Source: Serinibacter salmoneus | Lineage (GTDB): Bacteria > Actinomycetota > Actinomycetes > Actinomycetales > Beutenbergiaceae | NCBI RefSeq assembly: GCF_002563925.1 | Contig: NZ_PDJD01000001.1 | Location: forward strand, 434,001-498,000 | Direction: 5' to 3' | DNA length: 64,000 nucleotides | Translations under genes and position numbers: made by a program | The notes under the pieces: generated by a model | Told to the model about the DNA's origin: nothing | Seen by the model: only the letters and a program-made list of their open reading frames with translations | Databases searched by the model: none | Part shown: piece after piece, positions 1-8,116 of the stretch | Layout of the letters: the number at the start of each line of letters is the position of its first letter | How positions within the stretch are numbered: the stretch's first letter is position 1

Positions 1-1
1 G

Positions 2-340
2 TCGCAGATCGAGCGGATCGCGGGTGCCGGCTTCGCACAGGGCCAACGGGACGCCCTCGCTCAGGCGCAGACGGGGGCCTTCGATGCGCTGGAGGCCGGC
101 GACTGGGACGGTGCGGTCACGATCCTCACCGACCCCGAGGGCGGTGCCGTCACCTCCTACGTCGACCTCAGCGCCACCCTCGGCACCCTCCTGGAGGAGC
201 GGGGGGCCGAGACCACGCAGGAGTTGGCGAGTGCGGCCCGCGGGGTCGCGACCCTGGGCTGGATCACGCTCGGCGCGGGCATTCTCGGGGCCGGACTGGC
301 CTGGCGAGGATTCGTGCCCCGACTCCAGGAGTACCGATGA
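2..340 (+). CDS. glnX: GlnX-like membrane sensor, C-terminal part (5' end outside window)
   Basis: Only the last 112 codons are present; the frame is open from base 2 and ends with TGA at 338-340. The visible part is an acidic, Ala/Gly-rich stretch followed by one membrane helix (ITLGAGILGAGLAW) and a short basic tail (RGFVPRLQEYR). The stop overlaps the glnH start (ATGA), so the two are translationally coupled. The name rests on gene order: in mycobacteria glnX, glnH and pknG are neighbours, and GlnX is the membrane protein that passes amino-acid binding by GlnH to the kinase PknG. The fragment has no diagnostic motif of its own, so the assignment is inference from context plus the terminal membrane helix. 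Confidence 0.65.
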   Translation, partial: SQIERIAGAGFAQGQRDALAQAQTGAFDALEAGDWDGAVTILTDPEGGAVTSYVDLSATLGTLLEERGAETTQELASAARGVATLGWITLGAGILGAGLAWRGFVPRLQEYR

Positions 341-1323
341 GACGCCCCCGCCCCCCGTGGCTGCGCACGTTGCCCGTGCTGGCGTTGTCCGGTGTGCTCG
401 CCCTGACCGCGTGCACCGCGGGCGACGGCGCCGCGGACCTCGGGATCGTCAGACCCGCCGATGCACAGGATGAGACGCACGAGGAGGCGGTGAGCACGCC
501 GGCGGCTGCGCCGGAGTGCGAGAACGTCACCGCCAGCTATGACGCCGCCGAGGACATCGCGGCTGCGTCCTCACCCGCGCTCTCCGCCATCCGCGAGCGC
601 GGTCGGCTCGTGGTGGGCGTCTCCTCGGACACCTACCTGATGGGTGCGCGCAACTCCTTCACCGGGCAGATCGAGGGCTTCGACATCGACATCGCACGGG
701 ATCTGGCCGAGGCGATCCTCGGGGATCCGGACGCCCTGGAACTCCAGGTGATCACCTCGGCCGACAGGATCCCCGCGCTGCAGTCGGGCGACGTGGACCT
801 GGTGGTGCGTGCCTTCAGCATCACCTGCGACCGTTGGGATGAGATCGCCTTCTCCACCGAGTACTACCGTTCCGGCCAGAAGCTCCTCGTCTCCACCGAC
901 TCCGAGGCGACCTCCCTGGAGGACCTGGCGGCCATGGGCGATGCCCGCGTGTGCGCCCCCGCCGGTACCACCACCATGAGCCGGGTCGAGGAGTTCGACG
1001 TCACGGCGGTGGGGGGAGCAACCCATTCCGCCTGCCTGGTGCTGTTCCAGCAGGGCCTGGTCGACGCGATCGCCGGTGACGACACGATCCTGGCCGGGCT
1101 CTCGGCCCAGGACCCCTACGCCAAGGTGGTGGGCGAGGCGATCTCCGTGGAGCCCTACGGCGTCGGCGTCCAGGCCGGGGCGCGGGAACTCGTCGCCGTG
1201 GTCAACGCGGTACTCGCCCAGCGCGTGGCGGACGGGCGGTGGGACGAGAGCTACGACCGCTGGCTCGCCGACCCCCTGGGCACCGAGGGCGAGCCGCCGC
1301 AACCCGTGTACGGACGCACCTGA
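337..1323 (+). CDS. glnH: GlnH-type amino-acid-binding lipoprotein
   Basis: 328-residue periplasmic-type binding protein. A signal peptide ends in a lipobox (LTAC, Cys26), so the protein should be lipid-anchored outside the membrane. Residues about 83-310 form a family 3 solute-binding domain, opening with GRLVVGVSSD and containing the typical EGFDIDIARDLAEAIL segment. No ABC permease or ATPase follows; instead pknG lies two genes downstream, the arrangement of the mycobacterial GlnX-GlnH-PknG pathway, where GlnH binds Asp/Glu and signals nitrogen status rather than driving transport. It starts at the ATG that overlaps the previous stop and ends in TGATG with the next gene. The exact ligand cannot be read from sequence. 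Confidence 0.88.
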   Translation: MRRPRPPWLRTLPVLALSGVLALTACTAGDGAADLGIVRPADAQDETHEEAVSTPAAAPECENVTASYDAAEDIAAASSPALSAIRERGRLVVGVSSDTYLMGARNSFTGQIEGFDIDIARDLAEAILGDPDALELQVITSADRIPALQSGDVDLVVRAFSITCDRWDEIAFSTEYYRSGQKLLVSTDSEATSLEDLAAMGDARVCAPAGTTTMSRVEEFDVTAVGGATHSACLVLFQQGLVDAIAGDDTILAGLSAQDPYAKVVGEAISVEPYGVGVQAGARELVAVVNAVLAQRVADGRWDESYDRWLADPLGTEGEPPQPVYGRT

Positions 1324-2492
1324 TGGCCGCCACGCAGGTGGCGGCGCCGCACGCACCCGGGCGCCTCGGTGAGCCGATCCCCGCCGTCGACCTCCTGGAC
1401 TACCTCGCGGGGTTGGACGCCTGGCTTCGTGACCGGCGGGCCACGCTGGACGGACTTGACGGGGAGCTGAGGCGACTCGGGGCGCAGGGCGCCGACGCCC
1501 ACCCCGACGCCGGTGGGAACCGGGCGCCCACGACGCTGGCCACACTCACCGGCGACCTCGTGCTGGCGATGTCGATGTGGCAGTCGGTCAACGACCGCGT
1601 GACCGAGCTCCTGAGGCTGTGGGACTCCGGCCGCGCCGACGCCACCGCTCGTGAGGCCATGTCCCGCACGATCTGGGGACGGCTGCGCTCCGAGGCAGGG
1701 CAGAGCGGGCAGACCACCCTCCCCGAGGGCACGCGCCTGACCGACGCCCTGCTCACGCAACTGCGGGGGAGACTCGCGTTCGACGTCGAGCACGCCGACA
1801 TCATCGCGCGGCTACGCCGAGCGCTCGCCTCGATCGTGCGCAGCGAGGATCACGCGGACGTCGGCTCCGACCTGCAGCAACGGTGTGGGCAACTGCGCGC
1901 CGCGCATCATCGGCTGCGCGAGGACTCGATGCGTGGCGCCGATATCGCCGGCCGACTGCGGGAGTTGGAGGACGCGGTCGCCCGGCTCGAACGGGACGCG
2001 ATCGTCTCCGCCGCCACCCGGCGCGAGCACCGTCGTGACGCCGACCGCGCGGAGCGACTGCTGGCGGAGCTGGGTGAGCGTGTGGCGCCGCTGCGGGACC
2101 TGGTGGAGCGCTGCCGCCGGGAGATCCTGGACCCGCCACTGCTCGCGGTGCCCGATCCGCAACGCCTGGGGCCCGTGCCGCAGGGCACGGCCGTGGTCGA
2201 CTACCTGCAACGACTGGCCAGTGTGGAGCGCGCCATGGACGTGGTGGAGACGCAGTACGCGCGGCCGCTTCGGGAGCGCGCCGCCCTGCGTTACCGCCTC
2301 GGTACGGCGCAGCAGCGGGCCCGGGCGGCGGGGCGGGAGGGCAGCCCCACCGTGGTCGCGGCTCGGGGAGAGGCGAGTGACGCCGTCGAGCACACGCCGT
2401 GCGACGTCACCCTCGCCACGGATCTGGTGGAGCAGTACGAGTACCTCGTACAGCCTCTACCGCACGCGCGAGAACGAAGGGGGACGTCATGA
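1323..2492 (+). CDS. Coiled-coil protein of unknown function in the PknG cluster
   Basis: 389 residues from the ATG at 1323, which overlaps the glnH stop (TGATG); an in-frame start at 1239 is possible but would overlap glnH by 85 bases. I recognise no enzyme domain. The protein is hydrophilic and largely helical, with heptad-like Leu/Arg/Glu patterns (for example ADIAGRLRELEDAVARLE, ADRAERLLAELGERVAPL), and has no signal peptide or membrane helix, so it is probably cytoplasmic. It lies between glnH and pknG and its stop overlaps the pknG start (ATGA), so dosage is tied to the kinase. A scaffold or adaptor role is plausible inference only. Mycobacterial glnH and pknG are adjacent, so this gene is an insertion relative to that layout. 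Confidence 0.8.
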   Translation: MAATQVAAPHAPGRLGEPIPAVDLLDYLAGLDAWLRDRRATLDGLDGELRRLGAQGADAHPDAGGNRAPTTLATLTGDLVLAMSMWQSVNDRVTELLRLWDSGRADATAREAMSRTIWGRLRSEAGQSGQTTLPEGTRLTDALLTQLRGRLAFDVEHADIIARLRRALASIVRSEDHADVGSDLQQRCGQLRAAHHRLREDSMRGADIAGRLRELEDAVARLERDAIVSAATRREHRRDADRAERLLAELGERVAPLRDLVERCRREILDPPLLAVPDPQRLGPVPQGTAVVDYLQRLASVERAMDVVETQYARPLRERAALRYRLGTAQQRARAAGREGSPTVVAARGEASDAVEHTPCDVTLATDLVEQYEYLVQPLPHARERRGTS

Positions 2493-4771
2493 CCTCGTGC
2501 AGCCAGCCCGGGTGCACCGGGCAGGTCCAGGACGGCTACTGCACCGTGTGCGGGATGGCGCCGGCGAGCGGGCCCATGGCGCTCGAGGCCGGGTCCGTGC
2601 CGACGGCCGCTGGGCGCCGGGCAGGCGCAGGGAGCGACCCGGGCGCATCCGCCCGGTTCCCGGCCTCGCAGCCGATGTCGGCGCGCACCTCCTCCCGGTT
2701 GGCCAGTGCGGCCTTCGGGTCCGCGCGTACCGCTGGGAGCCGAGCCACCCGGCGCACCGCCGCAGCCTCCACACGCTTCCGCGGAAAGCAACTCGGGGCG
2801 GGGATCACCACCATCCCGCCGGTGCCGATCACCGATCCCCTCGAGGCGGTACTCGCCGACCCGCAGGTGGCCGAGCACAAGAGGTTCTGTCCCGTCTGCG
2901 GCGCCAAGGTCGGGCGCTCGCGTGACGGCGTGCCCGCCCGGACCGCGGGATTCTGCCCGAGCTGTGGGTCGGCGTTCGACTTCGATCCCACTCTCGCTGC
3001 CGGTGACCTCGTCGGCGGGCAGTACGAGGTGGTCGGGCCCATGGCGCACGGGGGACTGGGGTGGATCTACCTCGCCCGCGACATCAACGTCTCGGGCCGC
3101 TTCGTGGTCCTCAAGGGCCTGCTGAACTCCGGCGATCGGGACGCCTACGAGGCCGCGGTGGCCGAGCGGGAGTTCCTCGCGGAGGTCGAGCACCCGCTCA
3201 TCGTGGAGATCTACAACTTCGCGCGGCATCAGGGCGCCGGGTACACCGTCATGGAGTACGTGGGCGGGCGGTCCCTCAAGGAGATCCTGATGCAGCGGCG
3301 GGCGGCCGCCGGAGGGCGGATCGACCCGCTCCCGGTGGACCAGGCGCTGGCCTACATCCTGGAGATCCTCCCGGCGTTCAGCTACCTGCACGAGAAGAAC
3401 CTGCTGTACTGCGACTTCAAGCCGGACAACCTCATCCAGCAGGGCGAGAGCGTGAAGCTCATCGACATGGGCGGGGTGCGCCGGATCGACGACGACGTCT
3501 CCGCCATCTACGGGACCGTCGGCTACCAGGCTCCCGAGGTGCCCACCGAGGGCCCCAGCGTGGCCTCCGACATCTACACGATCGGGCGCACACTGGTGAC
3601 CCTCGTGCTGGACTTCCGGGGCAACACCTCCACCTACGTGGCTTCGCTGCCGCCGGTGGCCGAGACGCCCGTCTTCGCGCGCTACGACTCCTTCTACCGC
3701 CTGGTGGCCAAGGCGTGTGCGCTGGATCCCAACGACCGATTCGCCAGCGTCGCCGAGCTGCGTCACCAGGTGCTGGGCGTGCTGCGTGACGTGGTGGCCG
3801 TGAACCGCACCGAGGAGTACGCCGCCCGGCACTCCCACGCCTCGGCGAACTTCGAGGCACCGGCCTCGGACGCCCCGCACGCCCCGATCAGCTGGCGGGA
3901 GTTGCCGCGGCTGAGGGTCGACCAGGAGGATCCCATGGCCTCCTGGCTCGCGGGGATCCCCGACACCAGCACCCGGGTGATGCAACTGCGGGAGGCGCCC
4001 ACCGTGACCCTGGAGGTGCGACTCGCGCGGATCCACGCGGCGATCCGCGCCGAGCAGTACGCGATGGCGGACGCCGAGATCGCCCAGGTGCTCAGCGACG
4101 ACCCGTGGGAGTGGCGTGCGCTGTGGCTCGCCGGCCTGCGTCAACTGGCCACGGGCGATGACGTGGAGGCCCGCAGCTCCTTCAACGCGGTCTACAGCCA
4201 GGTGCCCGGGGAGTTGGCCCCGAAACTCGCTCTGGCCGCGGTGTGTGAGCGCAGCGAGGAACTGCAGATCGCCGAGGGGCTCTACCGGGTGTGTGCCGCC
4301 TCGGACGCGAACTATGCGGGTGCGGCGGCCTTCGGCATGGCGCGCATCCGCGCCGGACGCCAGGATGCGGCGGGCACGCTGCGCGCGCTCGATCTCGTGG
4401 CCCCCACCCGGTCCTCCTACTCCCTCGCGCGGGTGCGTCGCGCCGGTGTCCTGGTGGACACCGCACGCAGTTTCGACGACCTCGCCGAGGCACTGACCAG
4501 CATCGACGGCGTCTCGGTCGCCGACTCCCTGCGGCTGGACCTCACCATCGCGGTGCGCACCGCGTGCCTTCGGCGTGTACTGGCCAAGGATCCCGGCGCG
4601 GACCTCGGGGGCGCGCCGCGGGACGTGCACGGCGTGCCGGCGCGGGAGAAACCGATGCGGCTGGCGCTGGAGGAGGCCTACCGAGCGCGAGCCCGGCTCG
4701 CCGTCACGGACGCCGAGCGCATTGCGCTGGTGGACCGGGCGAACCAGGTGCGTCCGAGGACTCTGGTCTGA
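2489..4771 (+). CDS. pknG: Serine/threonine protein kinase PknG
   Basis: 760 residues from the ATG at 2489 (ATGA overlap with the previous gene; an in-frame start at 2399 is less likely). Order of parts: an N-terminal zinc-ribbon-like motif (Cys4, 9, 18, 21), a linker, a rubredoxin-like pair CPVC/CPSC (Cys134, 137, 156, 159), a kinase domain about 179-430, then a helical TPR-like C-terminal half. Kinase residues seen: VLKG (Lys209), YCDFKPDN (Asp309) and LIDMG (Asp326). The Cys rather than Arg before the catalytic Asp is the non-RD state known for PknG. PknG is a soluble kinase controlling 2-oxoglutarate dehydrogenase through a small FHA protein (OdhI/GarA) in related bacteria. The extra N-terminal ribbon is shared with the PP2C and FHA proteins downstream. 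Confidence 0.95.
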   Translation: MTSCSQPGCTGQVQDGYCTVCGMAPASGPMALEAGSVPTAAGRRAGAGSDPGASARFPASQPMSARTSSRLASAAFGSARTAGSRATRRTAAASTRFRGKQLGAGITTIPPVPITDPLEAVLADPQVAEHKRFCPVCGAKVGRSRDGVPARTAGFCPSCGSAFDFDPTLAAGDLVGGQYEVVGPMAHGGLGWIYLARDINVSGRFVVLKGLLNSGDRDAYEAAVAEREFLAEVEHPLIVEIYNFARHQGAGYTVMEYVGGRSLKEILMQRRAAAGGRIDPLPVDQALAYILEILPAFSYLHEKNLLYCDFKPDNLIQQGESVKLIDMGGVRRIDDDVSAIYGTVGYQAPEVPTEGPSVASDIYTIGRTLVTLVLDFRGNTSTYVASLPPVAETPVFARYDSFYRLVAKACALDPNDRFASVAELRHQVLGVLRDVVAVNRTEEYAARHSHASANFEAPASDAPHAPISWRELPRLRVDQEDPMASWLAGIPDTSTRVMQLREAPTVTLEVRLARIHAAIRAEQYAMADAEIAQVLSDDPWEWRALWLAGLRQLATGDDVEARSSFNAVYSQVPGELAPKLALAAVCERSEELQIAEGLYRVCAASDANYAGAAAFGMARIRAGRQDAAGTLRALDLVAPTRSSYSLARVRRAGVLVDTARSFDDLAEALTSIDGVSVADSLRLDLTIAVRTACLRRVLAKDPGADLGGAPRDVHGVPAREKPMRLALEEAYRARARLAVTDAERIALVDRANQVRPRTLV

Positions 4772-5904
4772 TGGCCGCCCGCTGCCCCGAGTGCGGGGAC
4801 GTGTTCGCATCCGACGGTTACTGCCTGCGCTGCGGCACCCCGGCGCCCAGCGAGCGCGATCACGTGGAGTTGTGCCCATCGCCCGGGGTGGCGGGGGTGA
4901 GCGATCGTGGTCGGGAACGTGAGCGCAACGAGGACGCCCTGGACGTCCTGGTGCCCGGTCTCGCGCCGGCGCCCGCCTGGGGAACGCCGCCGCCCAGTGC
5001 GGCGTTCCCGGCAGCGTCTGAGGCCCCGCCCGGTCTGGCCGCCGTGGTGGTGTGCGACGGCGTGGCGGCGGCTCCGCGCTCCGAGGTCGCGAGCCTCGCG
5101 GCGGTGCAGGCAGCCACGGCCCGCATCGGCCACGGGTTGGGCGCCGGCGGCGGGGACCTCGCCGGCGCAGGGGGTCCGGCTCACGCCGTCGAACCCTCGC
5201 AGGCCCTCGATCCCGCAGACACGGCCGAGTTGCCGCGCCTGGCTGCGGTGGACCGCGGCGAGGTCCTGTGTGCGCTCACCGCAGCGGGCGCCCGAGCGGC
5301 GTCCCGCGCGGTCACCCGGGTCACTGCCGACCTCGGCGATCCCGCGCAACCGCCCTCGGCGACCTACCTCGCGGTGATCGTCGAACAGCCGGCGGGCTGC
5401 CCCGACGACGGGCAACTAGGTGGCGGGCAACTCGATGGCGGGGAACGGGTGGCCGCCCCACTCGTCGCCGTGGGGTGGCTCGGGGACTGCCGCTGCTACT
5501 GGCTGCCCGACGAGGGCGAGGCGCGACTGATCACGCGCGATCACTCCTGGGCGGCCGAGCTGATGGCGAGCGGTATGAGCCCCGAGGAGGCGGCCCGGGC
5601 ACCCCAGGCGCACGCGATCACCCGGTGGATCGGGATCGACGCACCGGATGACGTGGCCTCCACCGCCCGCTTCGACCCGCCGGGCCCCGGATGGGTGCTG
5701 GCGTGCTCCGACGGGTTGTGGAACTACGCGGCGGAACCCCAGGCGATCGCTCGGGTGCTCCTCGAGGTGTCGTCGATCGCGCAGCCCGCGTCCGCGGGGC
5801 CCGCGGCGGCGCAGGAGATCGCGAGCGGCATGGTCGCCTGGGCGAACGCCCAGGGCGGCCGGGACAACATCACCGCGGCACTGATCCGCATCAGTGCTCG
5901 GTAG
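4771..5904 (+). CDS. PP2C-family serine/threonine phosphatase with N-terminal zinc ribbon
   Basis: 377 residues, starting at the ATG that overlaps the pknG stop (TGATG). It begins with a CPECG/CLRCG ribbon (Cys5, 8, 18, 21). The PP2C signature follows: DRGRERERNEDAL (about 45-57), VVVCDGV (Asp96), LACSDGLWN (Asp314) and GGRDNITAAL (Asp365), which supply the acidic residues for the Mn/Mg centre. An Ala/Gly/Pro-rich insert occupies about 60-90. No membrane helix is seen, so it should be cytoplasmic. Directly behind the kinase it is the natural candidate to reverse PknG phosphorylation; that pairing is inference from operon context, since the membrane phosphatase PstP is the usual partner of other actinobacterial kinases. 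Confidence 0.92.
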   Translation: MAARCPECGDVFASDGYCLRCGTPAPSERDHVELCPSPGVAGVSDRGRERERNEDALDVLVPGLAPAPAWGTPPPSAAFPAASEAPPGLAAVVVCDGVAAAPRSEVASLAAVQAATARIGHGLGAGGGDLAGAGGPAHAVEPSQALDPADTAELPRLAAVDRGEVLCALTAAGARAASRAVTRVTADLGDPAQPPSATYLAVIVEQPAGCPDDGQLGGGQLDGGERVAAPLVAVGWLGDCRCYWLPDEGEARLITRDHSWAAELMASGMSPEEAARAPQAHAITRWIGIDAPDDVASTARFDPPGPGWVLACSDGLWNYAAEPQAIARVLLEVSSIAQPASAGPAAAQEIASGMVAWANAQGGRDNITAALIRISAR

Positions 5905-5932
5905 CCTGGGCCGAGGAACAGAAGGGACACAC

Positions 5933-7207
5933 ATGGCAACGTTCGAGGCACGGGTCTTCTCCAACGCCTACCTCCCGCAGGGCGCCACCGACGTGCACGC
6001 CATCGTGTCCGTCACGGCCGCCGGTGCGCAGTCGCACTCCGGCGGCGGGCCGGCCGCCGAGGTCATCATCTTCGATTCCTCCGGTTCGATGACGGGCGCC
6101 AACCTGGCAGCGGCCAAGCACGCCGCGAGCGTGGCGCTGGACCAGATCACCGACGGCACCTACTTCGCGATCGTGGCCGGGAGCCACATCGCCACCCGGG
6201 TCTTCCCCTACCCCAACGCGCCGGTCAAGGCGGTCCCGATGGAGCCGGCGGCGCGGGCCGAGGCCAAGCGCGCGATCCAACGGGTGGCCGCGACCGGTGG
6301 CACCGCGATGAGTTCCTGGCTCATGACCGCTCGGGAGATCTTCCGCTCGGTCCCGCCGGATGCCCGCAAGCACGCCATCCTGCTGACGGACGGGAAGAAC
6401 GAGTCCGAGCCCGCCGGGAACCTGGAGCGCGCGATCCGCGCCGTCCAGGGGGAGTTCCAGTGCGACGCCCGCGGCGTGGGCGATCGTTGGATCGTGGATG
6501 AGGTCCGCCAGATCACGACCGCGCTGCTCGGGCAGGTCGGTCTCATCGCGGACCCCTCCGGCATCGAGGCGGACTTCCGCGACATGATCCGCACCTCGAT
6601 GTCCCGCGGGGTCGCGGACGCGGAGCTGCGGGTATGGACGCCGCAGGGATCGCAGTTGCTGTTCCTGCGTCAGGTGGCACCGAACCTGGAGGACCTCACG
6701 CACCGACGCACCGCCGTGAACCCGCTGACCGCTGCCTTCCCCACCGGGGCGTGGAGCGACGAGGAGCGCGAGTACCACGTGGCGGTGCGGGTACCACCGC
6801 GACCACTGGGCGCCGAACAGTTGGTCGCCCGGGTGCAGGTGGCGGTGGCCGGGGAGGTCCAGGCCAACGGGCTGGTGACCGCCACCTGGTCGGATGACCC
6901 CGCCCTGACTGCGCGCATCAGCCCGCAGGTGGCCCACTACACCGGCCAGGCGGAGCTCGCCTCCGCCATCCAGGAGGGGCTGGCCGCCAAGGCGGCCGGG
7001 GACGAGGCCACCGCGACGACGAAACTCGGCCGGGCGGTGAGGCTCGCGGCCGAGACCGGCAACACCGAGGCGACCACGCGGCTGCGCCGCGTGGTGGAGA
7101 TCGAGGACGCCGACCAGGGCACGGTGAGGCTGCGGCGCGATGCCTCCCGACTCGACGAGATGGCACTGGACGCCGGCTCCACCAAGACCACGCGGGTGAA
7201 GCGATGA
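5933..7207 (+). CDS. VWA-domain protein of the PknG cluster
   Basis: 424 residues from the ATG at 5933, behind a purine-rich RBS (GAAGGGA); an upstream in-frame start at 5894 would overlap the phosphatase and is less likely. A von Willebrand factor A domain occupies about 43-225 with a complete MIDAS: DSSGS (Asp48, Ser50, Ser52), the Thr in TGGTAMSS (about 124) and LTDGK (Asp153). The remainder looks like beta-sandwich followed by an Ala-rich helical segment. No signal peptide is seen, so it should be cytoplasmic. VWA domains of this kind bind partner proteins through a metal. Flanked by kinase, phosphatase and FHA genes, it is probably an interaction part of the same phospho-signalling unit; its partner is unknown. 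Confidence 0.88.
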   Translation: MATFEARVFSNAYLPQGATDVHAIVSVTAAGAQSHSGGGPAAEVIIFDSSGSMTGANLAAAKHAASVALDQITDGTYFAIVAGSHIATRVFPYPNAPVKAVPMEPAARAEAKRAIQRVAATGGTAMSSWLMTAREIFRSVPPDARKHAILLTDGKNESEPAGNLERAIRAVQGEFQCDARGVGDRWIVDEVRQITTALLGQVGLIADPSGIEADFRDMIRTSMSRGVADAELRVWTPQGSQLLFLRQVAPNLEDLTHRRTAVNPLTAAFPTGAWSDEEREYHVAVRVPPRPLGAEQLVARVQVAVAGEVQANGLVTATWSDDPALTARISPQVAHYTGQAELASAIQEGLAAKAAGDEATATTKLGRAVRLAAETGNTEATTRLRRVVEIEDADQGTVRLRRDASRLDEMALDAGSTKTTRVKR

Positions 7208-8067
7208 GCGCGCGGTGCCCCGACGGCCACCTCTCCCAGGCGCAGGACTACTGCGATACCTGCGGACTGCCCATCGGCGCGAGTTCCTCCGCTGCACCGG
7301 CGCCCACGCCCGCCGAATCGGGTGTCGCTCCCACCGCGCTCGAGCCACGGGAGTGCCCCCACTGCGGCGCGCCTGCGGCCGCGCGCGCCCTGTTCTGCGA
7401 GAACTGCGGGTACGACTTCACCACGGGTACCGCGCCCGGCTCGCTGCCGCGGCCCGGCGGCGTGGGCTCCCGCGCATCCCTGGACTCAGGCGGGTCGGCC
7501 CCGGCGGGCACACCCGGTGGCGGGGAGGAGGACGAGGACGTCTCCGCCGTCGTGCGGCCCCGCGGTGCGGCGCCACAGGTGCAGCCCGACTCCGGCGGGC
7601 GGCCGCATGCCGGGGCGGATGTCGAGGGGCTCACGCGCCCCACGTCCGCGGTCACGACCGGCCCCACCGGCTGGGTCGCGGAGGTCTGGGTGGACCCGGA
7701 CTGGTTCTCCGAGCAGGATCCGCCCGACCCGTTGCCGTCGGTCGGGCATCCGCAGGTGATCCCGCTGCGCGCTCGCAGCGTGCTGGTCGGGCGGCCGTCC
7801 CGCTCGCGGGGTATCACCCCGGACGTGGACTGCTCCGGCGACCCGGGCGTGTCCCGCCGGCATTGCCAGTTGACCTTCGACGGCGTGCGGTGGTCGGTGG
7901 AGGACCTGCAGTCCGCCAACGGCACGTTCCTGGGCCCCGTGGGAGATCCGCTGCCGGTCACGCCGGTGCGTCCGGGGGAGCGGCGTGTGGTCGAACCGGG
8001 TACCAGGTTGTACGTCGGCGGCTGGACTCGGATCGCGCTTCGCGAGGCGTTGCCCTCGGAGGCGTGA
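7204..8067 (+). CDS. FHA-domain protein with two N-terminal zinc ribbons
   Basis: 287 residues; the ATG overlaps the stop of the VWA gene (ATGA). The N-terminus carries CPDGH/CDTCG and CPHCG/CENCG ribbons, then a Pro/Gly-rich linker, then an FHA domain at about 190-280 with the conserved core: VLVGRPS, VSRRHCQL and SANGTFLG. FHA domains read phosphothreonine, so this is the likely reader of the kinase in this cluster. It is longer than the small OdhI/GarA proteins that PknG phosphorylates and lacks their short N-terminal phospho-site layout, so I do not call it OdhI. It is the last member of the run; a 49-base gap precedes the malic enzyme gene. Confidence 0.9.
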   Translation: MSARCPDGHLSQAQDYCDTCGLPIGASSSAAPAPTPAESGVAPTALEPRECPHCGAPAAARALFCENCGYDFTTGTAPGSLPRPGGVGSRASLDSGGSAPAGTPGGGEEDEDVSAVVRPRGAAPQVQPDSGGRPHAGADVEGLTRPTSAVTTGPTGWVAEVWVDPDWFSEQDPPDPLPSVGHPQVIPLRARSVLVGRPSRSRGITPDVDCSGDPGVSRRHCQLTFDGVRWSVEDLQSANGTFLGPVGDPLPVTPVRPGERRVVEPGTRLYVGGWTRIALREALPSEA

Positions 8068-8116
8068 GAGGGCGCTACCCTCGCTGCACGTCCCGGCGAG
8101 AACCAAGGAGCCCGAA

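Noticed and set aside
2291-4879. 862-codon open frame antisense to pknG
   Set aside because: High-GC antisense shadow: composition is Arg/Gly/His-rich, no domains, and it covers a complete PknG gene with all kinase motifs.
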